Origin: Pezicula radicicola
Lineage: Eukaryota > Ascomycota > Leotiomycetes > Helotiales > Dermateaceae
Assembly (NCBI GenBank): GCA_003008705.1
Contig: PDUO01000050.1
Location: forward strand, 128,682 to 192,681
DNA length: 64,000 nt
Direction: 5' to 3'
Shown here: piece after piece, positions 46,765 to 59,654 of the stretch
Numbering within the stretch: position 1 is the first letter of the stretch
How the letters are laid out: each line of letters starts with the position of its first letter
Notes under the pieces: generated by a model
Told to the model about the DNA's origin: nothing
Databases searched by the model: none
The model's input: the letters and a program-made list of their open reading frames with translations, nothing else
Translations under genes and position numbers: made by a program

Positions 46765-47952
46765 ATCAACATGGCCGGAGAGTTGAAGGTAACAGTTGAT
46801 GAGGTGGGCAGGGAGTCGTGTGTTTTCACGGTCGTATCAAACTGCCAGCGTGTTGCAACACAGCCTCTCCAAAACTCTGTGGTTGGGGCAGCAAGCAAGC
46901 TACCAAGACATGTCGTGTAGCTCGGCACCGCATTGCATCCCGGAATTGCACAGTTTCCTAGTCATTACCTGAACTGGGGCTATGGGATCATGCTCACTGT
47001 AGGAGTGTGGGCCGTCCCTCCCATTCATTCGTATTTGGGCCTTGGCCATCATCAGGTTCGCAGATTTTTCTGGGAGAGCTCAAAGAACTTTGAAAAAAGT
47101 TCTCGGACAACGGAGTTCAAAATTCACCGCTCCTCACACGGCGGATAACTCAGGTAGGTTGTCGATGGTAGGATGTCCACTTCCGCAATTCCAAGCTTTT
47201 CTACTGTATCTGGCGAGAGCCAAGTCAGCTGTACTGTGATCTCATTGACGCGATCTTTCATTCTGTTGTCTAAAGTGAGGATTTAGTCATGGGGCTTCTA
47301 GAAGGATTCTGGAGCAATACGAAGTTCTTCCAAGCCTCGTATGTCCAAGTATGGATCAACAACAATAGCAGCCAGTATCAAGTCCGGTGCATACTGTCAG
47401 TAAATTTCAGAATCGAGAACTATCCAGATCTTGACCGCTGGACGGAGAAGTCTTCAGCCAAGTGTCAACCAAGCATTGCATGGTCCAACTATGCCAGAGG
47501 CAACCCCGCAGTCGGAAGCTTGCTCACTTCTTACTCCGTAATTCTATCCAGGTGTCTTTTTCAAAAACTGCTTGATTCTCTTGGTAGTTCTTTCCAAGAG
47601 GTCTAAAGAGACTTTAAATTATGGTTGTAGATAACCTAGTCTTATCGTTCTCGGTACGAATGCTCTAGAACCATATTTCAAGGCTCTTATTTTCAGTGGG
47701 CGGAAGGTGATTATGGGAGACTTAGTCATTAATATACATGGAATCCTTGGCTCAAGCCACGTGCTTCACACAGTACCACAGCGAAATTCTGCCGACAAGA
47801 GCTCTCTCACTCGACTCGCAGACTTGCACCACTTAACAAAAAGCTTTATTTTTGCATGGCATCCCTTGTCTCCGAAAGGAGTGAAGATTAAGTTTTCACT
47901 TGGTTTGTTAAGCACTTGAATTTCTGGTATACATTGTGGGTCAGCGGCTGTA
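46765..47952. other. Gene-free region
   Basis: About 1.2 kb; open frames at 46933 and 47289 lack recognisable features and good starts. Nothing supported. Confidence 0.4.
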
Positions 47953-48407
47953 CAGTAGGTGGACAGTAGTCTATCACTTACCCCTATTTTATACTAAAAT
48001 ACTCCTAGTACATCTACTTATATAACTTTAACTTAGGCTATAAGTATATCTAAAAATTTAACTAGTAAGTATTTTTAGTGTTTAAAGTCGACTTTTCTAT
48101 ATTATATTTTAATTATATCTAATAGTTTATATAGGAAATAAGAAATAATTAAGGAATATCGTTTTTATGTAAATTTTAGTATAAAACTAATAAATTATAT
48201 AATCCTTTAACTCCTAATTACTATTAATAAATCCTAGTAGCTTATAATTTTAATATAGATATATAATATTATAGGTAACTATCGAATAAATAAGTTTAGT
48301 ATAAAGACTTTAATAAATTATCTCTTCTTTACTATAAACTTTTAAAGTATTAGGTGTAAGATTTAGTGTAAAATAAGGGTAAGTGACAGACTAATGTCCA
48401 CCTACTG
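47953..48407. mobile_element. AT-rich MITE with about 43-bp inverted repeats (CAGTAGGTGG-ended)
   Basis: 455 bp flanked by TA (47951-47952, 48408-48409). Left end CAGTAGGTGGACAGTAGTCT and the reverse complement of the right end CAGTAGGTGGACATTAGTCT; similarity runs on through TCACTTACCC and TATTTTA with about four differences in 43. The interior is extremely AT-rich and non-coding. TA duplication fits Tc1/mariner. Confidence 0.85.
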
Positions 48408-48409
48408 TA

Positions 48410-49715
48410 ACCTTCAGATGATAATCGGCAGGCGGACCGAATAAGCGAAAGTTAAGGGGCTGGGCTGGGGTAGCCAAGTCTCTCTTGGCCCTTCTTGGGA
48501 CTTTGGACAATCGACGGGCCGCACCAAAGTCAAATTTATTGCGTAATATTGAAACGGACGATACGATGCGATCTATGCAGATAAACGGGTTCCGCACACT
48601 TCTTATTTTTCTTCACTTGTCTAGATTAATAACGACACTCCACTTGTTGTTCACACACTTTGTAAGTACGGAGCACTCTCTCTGAGCTGGTGTTTTAGCT
48701 AATGTGGAACTAATTACGGGAAAATTTTATACATTATTTCTTGTTGATAGACTTGGTTTTGTGATTTTGTGAGATAACTTTTCAAAGTAGACAACAAGTG
48801 AACTACTAGGTCGTACATTTTTTATGTTAGGAAACGAACATATACCTACGCACGACCATATGTCGCGTATGTATTTAAACTAGTTCGAAGCGGCAATAGG
48901 CGACGATTTTGAACTGAGGAATAACTTCCAATTTCAGAGCTGTAACCATGCAAACTTAAGCTTATATATAATGGGGCAGGAGATGTATACTAAAACGCTT
49001 TCAGAACATCGAGTGGTGCAGAGAGCTGCTGTGAATTTTATCTACATGGTTGCATAAAACTCGGGGGTACCGTTTGTCACGAGGCGAGTTGCTTGACTAC
49101 TCGAATTTGGATGTCATCCCCGATACTCTTGGCCCTCGGTAGCTTTTTCCTGGTATTTTATACCACCCAAGCCTTATTGATTGATGTCCTTCAGTTGTGG
49201 TCTCCAATGAGCAAGCATCCGAGGCCAGCCATCTCCGGTAGACCGCTACCGGATAAACATGTAACATCCAAGACTCGTACAAATATTGAGAATATATTTC
49301 TCCAAGAATGCAAACAGCCACTAAGCAATAGCGCTAGCAACAACCCCAACATGCTGCACACACACTTCGAGTTAGAGAAGCTTCACCTGGTACGGGCTTG
49401 GAAGCTTCACCTAATGGAAATTGGATCGTATAGCTTCCTTTGTGGTCCAAGACTTCACGATCCTCAATGAGAATGGCTGCTTGGCTTCGGCATCACGAGT
49501 AAACTTGAACAGCGAAGTATTAGAAAAGTCCAAGTCGTGAGAAATATAAGTACTCAATGCTGTGCCGTTCTAAAATCTTCCTCCTCACCCACAATCATTC
49601 ATTCATTCCACAGTCTGCCTATTCAACTCAGCCTATCTTTCCAGATACCAATACATTCGTTCACTACCACTTTTAGCGTATTTTCAGGTTCTTACAGACC
49701 AAAATAATTTTCAAA
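48410..49715. other. Upstream region of the pectate lyase gene
   Basis: About 1.3 kb without a supported gene. A TATAAG lies at 49545-49550, about 165 bp before the ATG. A frame at 49093-49470 has a hydrophobic start but no other evidence. Confidence 0.4.
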
Positions 49716-50515
49716 ATGCAACTCTCAATCGCAGCTCTGACCGCCGTCATAGTCACCCTCGTCTCTGCTCAGACTTTGAACATCCCAACCCGAGTTGGAA
49801 GTATTGTTCACCTTTCAGCGCCATCCTCCATCTCTGGTGTGAAGGATATGGGCAACAAGGAGTTTGATCGTGGACAGGCTTGCGACTCTGACGCCGATAC
49901 CGGATCCACGAGCGCTGTTTTCATCCTTAAGGACGGTGCTACTCTCCAAAATGCCATTATTGGTGCCGATGCTCTTGAGGGAGTTCACTGCGAGGGAAGC
50001 TGTAAGCTTATTAATGTCTGGTTCAGAGATGTCTGCGAGGGTACGCTACCACAATCTTTTCTCCTTTCTTGAAGCCATATAACTAACTTTCTCCTCCAAC
50101 AGATGCCATCACTCTCAAGGGTTCCGGAACTGTCCTCATCCAAGGCGGTGGAGCTCAAAACGCCAAAGACAAAGTCGTCCAAGCAAATGGCTTAAGTCTA
50201 TCAACAACCATCAAAGATTACACTGTTGTAAACGTCGGAAAGCTCTACCGATCATGCGGTAATTGTTCCAAGAATGGTGGACCCCGAAATGTTATTGTTC
50301 AAGGTCTCAAAGCCAATGGTGTTACTGCTGATGTTGTTGGTATCAACTCCAATTACGGTGATAAGGCTACTATTTCTGGATCTTGTGGAAAGAGCATTAG
50401 TCATGTTTGCCAGGAGTTTAAGGGTATTATTAAGAATGGTTCTGCTGAGAGCCCGAAGGTGTCTACTACTGCCAATTGTCTTGGTTCGCAGGCTCAGTCT
50501 ATTCCTGCTTGTTAG
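49716..50515 (+). CDS. PL3 pectate lyase, secreted
   Basis: CDS join of 49716-50040 and 50103-50515 (62-nt intron, GTACGC...ACAG), 245 aa, normal for family 3. It splits de-esterified pectin by calcium-dependent beta-elimination in the plant wall. Signal peptide about 1-18 (MQLSIAALTAVIVTLVSA). Family blocks: FDRGQACDSDADTGSTSAVF, ILKDGATLQNAIIGADALEG, VHCEGSCKLINVWFRDVCED (with the calcium-binding acidic residues), GGGAQNAKDKVVQANG, and the Cys-rich YRSCGNCSKNGGPRNV. The intron junction restores VCEDAITLKGSG. Ends in AQSIPAC with no binding module. Intact, with many cysteines as expected for a secreted enzyme. Confidence 0.95.
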
Positions 50516-51919
50516 ATGGTTAATTTGGGAATTGGCATGCAGTGGTTCCGAAGAGTTGGGAGCGGAGTGTGAGAGGGAGAAGGAGAAGTATTGAGGTGTG
50601 GAGGAAGCTTGGGGATGGGAAGGGTTGTGGTGGATGTGGAGTGCTGGGATGCAGTATGGACATTTGTCTCTTCTTGTTTATTATTTTTGGTTTGTGGTTC
50701 TTCGGAGACTATGATCAATCTTTTGTAAATACTCTTGTTTTGATAGCTTAGACCCTCTGGAGACGTCCAGAGGAAGGCAACTTTTACAAAAAATTGGGGT
50801 TTCCTTATTTATGGCTTACTACGTACTTTGATTTGTGACTTTCCTATCAGAATATAAGTGACTATGTATTGTTTGTTTTAGAACTTACCTCACTTTATTT
50901 TGTTTTCTATACATATCTTATTTTGGTACTAGGTATAGGAGTTTCGAGTTTTAAAGCTAAAATAAACAAGTTACTTATATTAAACTTAGGCTCGTTAGAT
51001 AGATCTATTTTTAAGCTAGTTACTTTAGATTAACTGGGTTACTCAAACCAAGCGAGCTACTTAAATAGCTTGAAGTAAGTCACTCTATGCACTTATGTGG
51101 TCATTATTGTAGGTCCTTAAATACTATTACGCACCAGAATCTACAAAATACAGAAGCGCTTACAGTATATACACATGACAGAGCATTCTGCATTGTGTAT
51201 CAAATGTAAGGATAACCAATGACTGAATGGGTAGTGAATTTTCTTGTCTAACCAAGATTAAAGTCACATTATTTACAGAAAGTGTGTGAAAACCACATCC
51301 AACACTTGATGGGAAGTCTGGCTGCTAAATTTTGAAAGAAAAAAAACAAGACTAGTTAAAGCCTGCCACACATCTCTATACATGTCAAAACTGGCGAAAT
51401 TAATCCAATAACTTCCTTATTGGATACGCTTAAATTTGGACCAGTTCAATGTAAATTGAAGTAACTATTTCGTACTGAAGCCAACTTTGCTTTTCTCTTC
51501 TATGGGTAATAGCAATAGAGTATATATATTAGCAAATATCCTATTCTTTTACAAAAAAAAGTGATTCTTAAGTCTATCTCTATCCAATAGTACTTATGTG
51601 CCCTTGCGACTAAGATGGACTGAGCTGGAGTGAATCACTAAAGCAGAAGTTTTAGCAGATCGAAAAAAGGTTAGGTATACAACATCCACTACTCGTATCC
51701 CCATCTAGAGAATGGAATAGATACAGAAACTTTCTCATCTATTATCCTGATGCAAAGCGGAAACTTTGCAAGGCTCGCTAAAAAAAAGGGGGTGAACCGA
51801 TTCGGAAGCCGGCGAAACCTGTCCCGGCGGCCGCTGATAGTGAAAAATCATTTTGGTATCGCAAACCTTCAAGCAAAACCGGACCAGCAGTTCAGCAACA
51901 TCCCTCGCACTCAGCAAAC
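50516..51919. other. Gene-free region
   Basis: 1.4 kb. 50940-51080 has short repeated words (ctcgtta, gcgagctactt) as in old repeat DNA. The right end is the UTP3 promoter. No gene seen. Confidence 0.4.
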
Positions 51920-53839
51920 ATGGCGAAGAAGCGCAAGGCATCTGCTGCTACGGCACCATCTGGGCCCAAACCATTCGATCCCGCGGACGGCAAATTGAAG
52001 ATTCGCACATACGAAGATGTCGCAGACTCCGAGGATGAATTCCACATCAACCGCGACAAGGTTTTGCTTGATGAGGGACCTGATGCCAAGCGCCGTAGAA
52101 AATACCAGGAAGAAGGTTGGCTTTCGAAGGACTTATGTTATGAATAAATCATTGACCAATATGCAGATGCTTTTCTTGAGCCCTCCGACGAAGAAGTGCT
52201 AGGCTACTCAGACGATTCAGAAGACGAGGACGACGATGAGACCCCACAAAAGCCCTCCAAATCAAAAGCCGCACAATCTGATGATGAAGACGGTGCGCAA
52301 GAAGAAGATGAATATGAAGAAGGCTGGGGATCCTCAAAGCGCGACTACTATGATGCCGATAATATCGAGACGGAACAGGATGCGTTGGATGAGGAGAAAG
52401 AAGCCAAATTATTGCAGCAGAAGAAATTGCAGAAGATGACCGAGGCCGACTTTGGTTTTGACGAGTCTGAATGGTTGGACGAAGGCAATGCAGACGAGGA
52501 GGAAGACGTGGTTACGGAGGTACTCAAAGATGTGGAAATTACTGAAGATATGAGCACAAAGGAGCGATTAAGGATATTGCAAACGAGGTACCCCGAATTC
52601 GACCTTTTAGCCAATGAGTTTCTACACCTACAGCCTATCCTTCAAGATTTTCAATCACAAGCTGCGGCGGAGTCGGCATCGAAGAAATCCTCCGACACCA
52701 CCACTTCCGTCACAGTGGTCAAGGCAAGGGCGCTGGCAGCGTATATGGCTACATTAACGATGTATTTCGCGATTCTTACATCACCAGCTAAACAAGGCGA
52801 GGGCCAATCGAAGACTCTAGACCCCATGGAGTTGCGTGATCACCCAGTTATGGACAGTCTTGTACAATGCAGAGAATTGTGGTCGAAAGTCAAATCACTC
52901 AAAGCGCGTGACCAACCACAGGTCCTTTCTGAAGAGGACTCGGCGGTTGAGGTAGCAGAGTTTAATGGAACGGACAAAACGATCAGCAAGCCATCAAAGA
53001 AGAGCAAGGAAATTAGTCGCACGAATGTTCCATCAAAAGCAGCTACGCTACGAGCCGAGAAAATGCAGAAGGCCGAGGAAGAATTGGCAGATCTATCGGA
53101 TCTCATGGTCAAATCACGGAAGCAGAAGAAGAAGTCAGCAAAGGCTGTTGTCGTTGCAGATGACGATTCTGATTTCGGCGAGGAGGAATCAATGGATGCC
53201 AAGTCAGCTGCCGAGAAAGCTAAGAACAAGAAGAGTTTACGATTTTACACATCTCAGATTGCACAGAAGGCAAACAAGCGGGCAGATGCTGGCAGAGATG
53301 CTGGTGGCGATGCAGATCTACCATATAGAGAGAGACTCAAGGACCGACAACAAAGACTCAATGCCGAGGCTGAGAGGCGGGGCAAGAAGTTGGATGAGTA
53401 CGGACGAGGGGCAGAACTGGGCGATGATGAAAGTGGTGACGAGGATAGAGCAGTCGCTGATGAGATGCGCGACGATGAAGACGAATACTACGACATGGTA
53501 GCAAGGACTTCAAAACAAAAAAAGGCAGATAAGGATGCTAAGTATGAAGCCATTGCTGCCGCAAAGGCAGAAGGCAAGATGGTACGCGTTGTAGAAGGCG
53601 AGGTAGGCCCAGATGGAAAGCGTAGTATCGGTTATACGATCGAGAAGAACAAGGGCTTAGCTCCAAAGAGGACAAAAGATGTCCGCAACCCACGCGTTAA
53701 GAAGAGACATAAGTACGAGGCCAAGATGAAGAAGCTTAGTAGTACGCGCGCTGTTTACAAGGGCGGGGAAGAGAGAGGTGGCTATGGAGGAGAGAAGACT
53801 GGTATTAAGACTGGTCTCATCAAGAGTATCAAATTGTAG
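51920..53839 (+). CDS. UTP3: SAS10/UTP3, U3 snoRNP component for 18S rRNA processing
   Basis: CDS join of 51920-52115 and 52167-53839 (51-nt intron, GTTGGC...GCAG), 622 aa. UTP3/Sas10 is part of the small-subunit processome in the nucleolus. Order: basic start (MAKKRKASAATAP), long acidic stretches (SDDSEDEDDDETP, DDEDGAQEEDEYEEGW), the SAS10/UTP3/C1D domain about residues 190-275 (ERLRILQTRYPEFDLLANEF, RALAAYMATLTMYFAILTSP), more acidic and Lys-rich segments, and the conserved C-terminal SAS10 block: SIGYTIEKNKGLAPKRTKDV, RNPRVKKRHKYEAKMKKLSS, ending KTGIKTGLIKSIKL. The donor GTTGGC is unusual but the junction QEEDAFLEPSDEE is clean. Intact. Confidence 0.94.
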
Positions 53840-54289
53840 TATAGGCAATTTCTGTCAGTCAAAATTTGAATGGTTTTACAGCGTAGAACATTTTCGTCCC
53901 ATCTTGCAAGCGGCCTGTTGTAGTTATTCTCGGTGGAGGATTCAGTGGCCCGCATTTTTGTGCTGCTTTTCCATTAAGTCTTTGAGCCTGGTTTTTATCT
54001 TGTTTCTAATGCTAAGTTGTCATTACATTCTAGCAATGACTTTTTCCAACACTAGTAGATCGTGGGCTAACTCCAAAAGCTACTATAACACAATGCAGAC
54101 CGGGCGTGTCCTTTGCTAATAGCAGCTGCTTTAATTCAGGAAATTTTTACTCCTATTAATACGAAGAAAGACTTTGAGAGAGGCTTTCTAATATTCATAA
54201 TTAATAGGACTGGATAATGTGAATACTCTACGGTAATCTGTTACGTACCTAAAATAAAATGAGACGTTAAGACTTGAAGTTTTTATTAT
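53840..54289. other. 3' region of UTP3
   Basis: 450 bp, 3' UTR and spacer. No feature seen. Confidence 0.4.
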
Positions 54290-56465
54290 ATTAATGCTGA
54301 CCCTGGGAATGATTTCTTGCCGGAAGAGATTTAGGATTTGGGAGTTGGATCTCGTTGCCTTTCTTGGTTATGATAAGAGTTGCAGCTTATCTGCTAGTAA
54401 GGGGAGTGGTGCGTATAGTACCATGGGGTGTAAGAGTGAATATAAGAGCTGTTTTAAATTTTCCTTTGAGAGTTTAGGTTTAAAAGTTAGGGGATATTTA
54501 TGTATAGATATTAGAACATTTTCTGTGTAATATTATAAGGGTATTTATTTGATGGCGGCATTGTTGGTAGAGGAGAGGTTGATGCAATCACGGGATTTTA
54601 CGATTGACCAAATACAAGAGTAGATTGCTAATCTAATAAAGCCATTAATAATAAACAGGATGGCGAGGGAACGACATAAGGAGCTAGAGGAAGAGATAGA
54701 TGTAACAGCAGAGATAGAAAGCAACTTCAGAGATATAGAGGATAACAGAGTTATAGAGGATGACAACATACAGCCTAGCTTATCTACTTCTCGATTATAT
54801 AAGGATAAGGATAGAGGAGAGAGCGACATTTCTACAACTTCTATATATAAGTACTAGATGGATGTCTTGCTTCATTACAATATAAAGACGAACTAAATCG
54901 AGAAGTCTAATTGCTGCAAGGATTGCAGTATAAACCTAATAAGGTCTAAGGAACAGCGCACAAAAGACTACAAGTACGTCTCATACCTAGAACGCCATTA
55001 GCGGTCGGGAGCCCACTCAGGCTTTAGTGAATTCCGTGTATTAGCCGAATACCTTGCATCGTATATATATGCAGGAGAGGAGGAGCCATTCAAATTGTTG
55101 CCAAATATACCAGTATTGCCACTCAGTTCAGAAGCCATAAATCTTGATTATATTCAGTTCATGTGAGCCGACGGCATTATTCTGGCAGTCGGTTTCTGAT
55201 CGTTTCCCATATATTTAGACTGTTTCTCCGATGTTATGCAAGTTGTTTATACATGATCCAGTACTCTCTCTCATTTGTGTATATATACTCTCATTTTCCT
55301 ACCTATAGAAATCAAGCAACTATCCATTGGCTTCCGATCCATATATTCGTCAATATATTCTCCTATTTAGCAACACAAATGCTAATATAGATGTAGTCAA
55401 TCGTTCCGGATGTTTAATGCTCTCTAGCTGTATATAGAAGGAACAAAGTTTCGTGAACCTAACCCTAAGTATAGCGAGAGACATAAAGATCTAAAAGTAT
55501 AAGATAGATGGTATAACCTATCTTTTTTTCCTCCCCGCCCAGCGAATAATAGGATAATCAGGAGGTTAATCCCAAATCAAGTGAGGAACTATATTCCATA
55601 CATCGACAAGGAGAGAACGAGATAGGAGGATTCCCTTAAAGGTAATAGGGCTCTAAGCAGTGGTTGGTTATAAGATCCTGTTATAGTAGATCTTATAGAG
55701 ACATCTATCGAGAAGTGTTGCCAAATATATCAGTATTGCCACTCAGTTCAGAAACCATAAATATGGCCCATATTCAGTTCATGCCACAGATGAGCCGACG
55801 GCATTATTCTGGCAGTCGGTTTCTAAGCGTTTCCTATATATTTAGACTATTTCTCCGATGGTATATAAGTCGTTTGTGCATGATTCAGTACTCTCACTCT
55901 TTTGTGTATATATACTCTTATTTTCCTACCTATATAGAATCAAGCAACTATCTATTGACTTCCGATCCATATATTCGTCAATATATTCTCCCATTTAGCA
56001 ACAAGAAGACCGTAGCGGATCTAATAAATGGTTTTAGGGATATCTAGGAGAGTGATAGTACTAGAGTAGCGATGAAACAGATAGGCAAACGCAGAAAGTT
56101 ATTCAAGTGAGAGTCCAAGGAAAATAGAGTTTTGATATATTTGACCCAAAGTGTATATTTACAAATATGGGGTTGGTTGCTAGAATGCTAGGAATTGAGA
56201 ATGATATTCTTAAATTAGAGACGGAGGTCTCATTTGAGCACCACCGATGGATTATTAAAATAATGGTCGGGATCTCGTTGCCTTGGTTATGATAAGAGTT
56301 ACAGCGTATCTAGTAGTAAAGGGAGTGATGTATATAGTATTGTAAGTAGGTGTAAGAGTAAATATAAGAGCTGTTTTAAATTTTCCTTCGAGAGTTTAGG
56401 TTTAAAAGTTAGGGGATGTTTATGTATAGATATTAGAACATTTTCTACGTAATATTGTAAGGGTA
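54290..56465. mobile_element. Transposon graveyard with two pairs of direct repeats
   Basis: Repeat X occurs at about 54345-54540 and 56270-56465, repeat Y at about 55105-55378 and 55712-56004, in the order X-Y-Y-X, all direct. Differences between copies are mostly transitions, as after repeat-induced point mutation. Between X and Y1 a broken frame (54660-54857 and on to about 55100) gives an acidic, Glu-rich peptide and a Cys/His patch (CCKDCSINL...YLERH) of unknown type. I cannot name the element class. Confidence 0.7.
54660..54857 (+). pseudogene. Broken element-borne frame
   Basis: 65 codons, MARERHKELEEEIDVTAEIE and further acidic text, then stops in all frames. Probably a piece of a transposon-encoded protein; not recognised. 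Confidence 0.35.
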
Positions 56466-56833
56466 AGTGACTGAAGTAATATAATAGTTATGTAGGGGTA
56501 TAATTAATTCAGATAAAAGTGACTTTTAGCTATCTCCCTTAAACTCAAATAATTCACTCGAGACCTAATGAAGTATTTTCTCACCAAGTGCCTATAACTT
56601 TCACAATCTCATCTCCGATGCCTCCCTCTTCTTGTAAACAATGCTGAAAATACAACACTGTCACGTGATATCTCCACTACCGTCAAGTGGTCTCGCTTCG
56701 GCATTCGGGATAGATAAGCGAGAAAAAAACACCACGCCCCAAAAAGACCACAAGGCTTCTAAAAAATCAGGAACAACCTAATAGAACAAAAATATATTCA
56801 ACATTTAAGGTATTTAGACCTTAGATACAGTAA

Positions 56834-56931
56834 TTCCGTATCGGGGAGTTGAACCCCGCTCTCCTGCGGATTCCAGTGGAACTTTTCAAGTGAATGAAAA
56901 GCAGAAATGCTAACCGATACACCAATACGGA
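56834..56931 (-). tRNA. tRNA-Glu(TTC) with a 26-nt intron
   Basis: Acceptor stem TCCGTAT pairs with ATACGGA, discriminator A. D-arm GGTGTATCGGTTAGCA, anticodon stem TCTGC/GCAGG with loop TTTTCA...C, so the anticodon is TTC. The intron (56894-56869) follows position 37, the canonical place. T-arm CGGGG TTCAACT CCCCG. Mature length 72 nt. A T-run on the transcribed strand near 56780 could end Pol III transcription. Confidence 0.93.
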
Positions 56932-58251
56932 TATATTTGTTGTGTTTGTTGGGAGAGAAGTGGTTATTCGGGTTCTTATTTAAGACGAGGCACTAAGAAT
57001 GTGGGTGGTGTTTTTTAGTATTGACACTAGGAGGTTGTTAGCCGAGAGCGATGCGATAGTTAGATGATGTAGAAAGAGAGGGCGGGCGGTACGAGACTTT
57101 CCTTTCGGAAGGTGTTTTTATTGGTCGACCTAGTCTAAAATCTGTTCTATACTTGGTTAGAGTTTTTTTTTTTTTTTGTAGAAGCAAGAGGCTTAGAATG
57201 TTTAAATTTCATTAGTGGTTACTAGTCGCGAGAATTATGAAATAATGCAGTTAACTTGGCCTTTTTATTGCGACGAAGATAAAGAAATTCCTATAGAATA
57301 GTTACTCAATATTGACTTTCTGTATATCAAACCTATAGCTTGTATCTTGTTCCTGTTGGCTGTTTGTGCTGCAGTGGTTGTGAAGCTCTACGCTTGCTCG
57401 CTTATGCCGCATGGCTGGCATAGCTGGTATAGCTTCACTCTATTGACAGTGAACCATTGGTCTTATTTGGAAAAATTAGTTTCTTTTACTACTATAAGTT
57501 ATCTAAGTATTATCTATATGCACTACGTGTTTATATATTTCGGCATCTATAAAGCCCTCTGGACGATACACACTAATTCAACCAAGAAAACTAATATCCC
57601 TACCGAGGCATAGCCAAGGCGGGGAAACCGCGCTTCACTTCTTGTACCAGTTTAAGCCTAATCTAATTGTATTCTGACCCCTCGGCAGAGTGCCCGCTCG
57701 TATTACTCTTCACACCAGCCAGCTCGATTCACAAGCTGCAGTTTCTTGCTTGCCCAACCATGTACCTCTGTAAAATCGCAAACCCGAGCCTGGAGTAGAC
57801 TTTTCCACAGCATTTGTGATATTTCACCAAGAGCTGCTGTAACAGGAGGGCGGGGTGGATAGACGTCCTTTGAACACGATTGGTAATAAGTGTCCGAGAC
57901 ATCTGAATTTCGTACTACATTCTCACCACATGGTCGGCACATCTGGACTTGAAGGTTGTGGTTGAGAGGCTTGCCACCCTATAAAGGTAGAAGATTCTAC
58001 TCGCTGAACTCCCATGTCGTACCCCTTGTACACCCTACCTGTATTTGGTTTATTACGGGCTCCCGATAGTAGCCCCTGACGCTTTTATGTCCCGTGGCAA
58101 TCTGTAACATTGGCGGGGTCCCCACAAACTTTCATTTCCGATGTATGAGTACCGGTATAGAAAACGGTCTGATAAGTGGACACAAAACTTCCCTAGGATC
58201 AGTTAGTAGACTTATCGTCTGGTGAAACTGTAGGGCTCACTATAAATGGAG
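56932..58251. other. Gene-free region beside the tRNA
   Basis: No supported gene. A T-run at about 57164-57178. Frames at 57347 and 57703 (-) were rejected. Confidence 0.4.
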
Positions 58252-59654
58252 TTAACTCCGACCCAACGCTGACCAATGTTGAGCCAGTTCATCCTGTCGC
58301 ACTGTACTTGCCGGGTTGTCAACCCTATATGGACCACCCTCCGTATTGCCAATTGTTAAAGACCTTTCAAATTTCAACCTCGGTGACTTCATACTATTAT
58401 CCCTAGTATGAAAACTCGAAAGGCTCGTGTCGGACCCATCAGCATCGTTTTCTATAATGTTGCCAAGCTTTGCCGTGCTTTTGTCAAGTCTCTGGAAGGG
58501 CCCTTTGATATTCCCAAGTTCAAGATCTGTACCCGCATGATTGATCGTTGCTGATCGAAGGCCTGTTGATACGGACTTGCATTTATTGGAACTGAAGGCC
58601 ATGCGTGATCTCGAGGCAGAATCGATGAGTTTCGGAAGATATCGCTGGAAGAAGGGTTTTGTTGAGGGAATTGATGCACATATCTTGATAAAAAATATTA
58701 GCATAACTACATGTACTTTTTGAGAAGTTCTTACCACTCCTACGTATAGTTCAACAGAGCTACTGATCCAGTTGGGATATTGATCCCACGACGGATCCCG
58801 AGAAATGAGTGCCATATAAGTATAGTGAGTTCGAATTCCTCCAGCAATGCAAACGACGAAGCCACCACTAAATAAGAGGACGACGACGATTGATTGCTTG
58901 CGTGGTAGTTTGAGTTTCAGAATTGTTGGAATGGGAAATAACACAATGAGAAAATCGTTGATGGTGTTCAAAATGCTTGCAATCAGTATGTGGAGGGGTT
59001 CATTGATGCATTTCTGAGGTTCAACTGATAAAGTCCAATAATAGGAAGGTGTTCTACAAGATATAAGTATATGGGAAAGACCCGAAAGTCCAAAACTAAA
59101 ACCCAAATACTCACCTACACTGAAAGAGCACGACAACAATAAACACTAATGCGCCGACAGTCACTAGTGTCATAATCCATTTCGTCAACATTCTCATGCG
59201 ATCTGAGGTCGATGCCATGATACGATAAACCAATGTTAACATCGAGAGCTTGGTAAGGCTTTGCGCTGCTGTAAAAATGATCTGAGATGCTAATGTGAGC
59301 TTCAGGCCGACAACTAGAGTTGTCGGCGGTACATCCCAAACGTGACGATCCAAATGATAGTAAAGCTCTGCCAGCAGAGCTACAATGCTAAACGCAGTGG
59401 TGGGGAACTTGGATAATTAGTTGACGTCTAGTTCTGGTGGGTCGGAGACTTACCATTGCAGCAATGATTAGATAGTCGTCAAGTCCAAAGCTCTTTGAAA
59501 CAAAACATCTAGTAAAGATCCGCAGGATCATAATGAGAAGAACAATCGGGTAGAAAATCAAGTTCATGACAATAACGGCGTGGTTACGTCTTACCGGATC
59601 AACATAATTTGGCGTAGGCCATGTTGCCAGTATCGACTCCGGCGGAATTTGCAT
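58252..59654 (-). CDS. PTH11-like integral membrane protein (fungal rhodopsin-type domain)
   Basis: CDS join of 59654-59454, 59407-59115, 59053-58735 and 58683-58252; 414 aa, phases close. Seven-helix membrane proteins of the Pth11-like group; Pth11 itself is a surface receptor needed for host sensing in the rice blast fungus, but most relatives are uncharacterised. Hallmarks: an N-terminal helix with FVSKSFGLDDYLIIAAM, helix ALLAELYYHLDRHVWDVPP, RIFTRCF, TLSVEPQKCINEPLHI, NDFLIVLFPIPTILKLKLPR, WISSSVELYVGVICASIPST and FQRYLP. The third intron removes a non-conserved stretch and gives the typical VELYVGVICASIP. A 135-residue cytosolic tail is Ser/Asn/Arg-rich. No CFEM domain, so not the extended class. 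Ligand unknown. Confidence 0.88.

Noticed and set aside
46933..47919. Three open frames after the BTB gene
   Set aside because: No domains, odd composition, no consistent splice sites.
49093..49470. 125-codon frame with a hydrophobic start
   Set aside because: Looks like a signal peptide at first, but the rest is not protein-like, there is no cysteine pattern, and no leader or TATA fits.
57347..57613. 88-codon hydrophobic frame near the tRNA
   Set aside because: AT-rich sequence readily yields hydrophobic frames; no further support.
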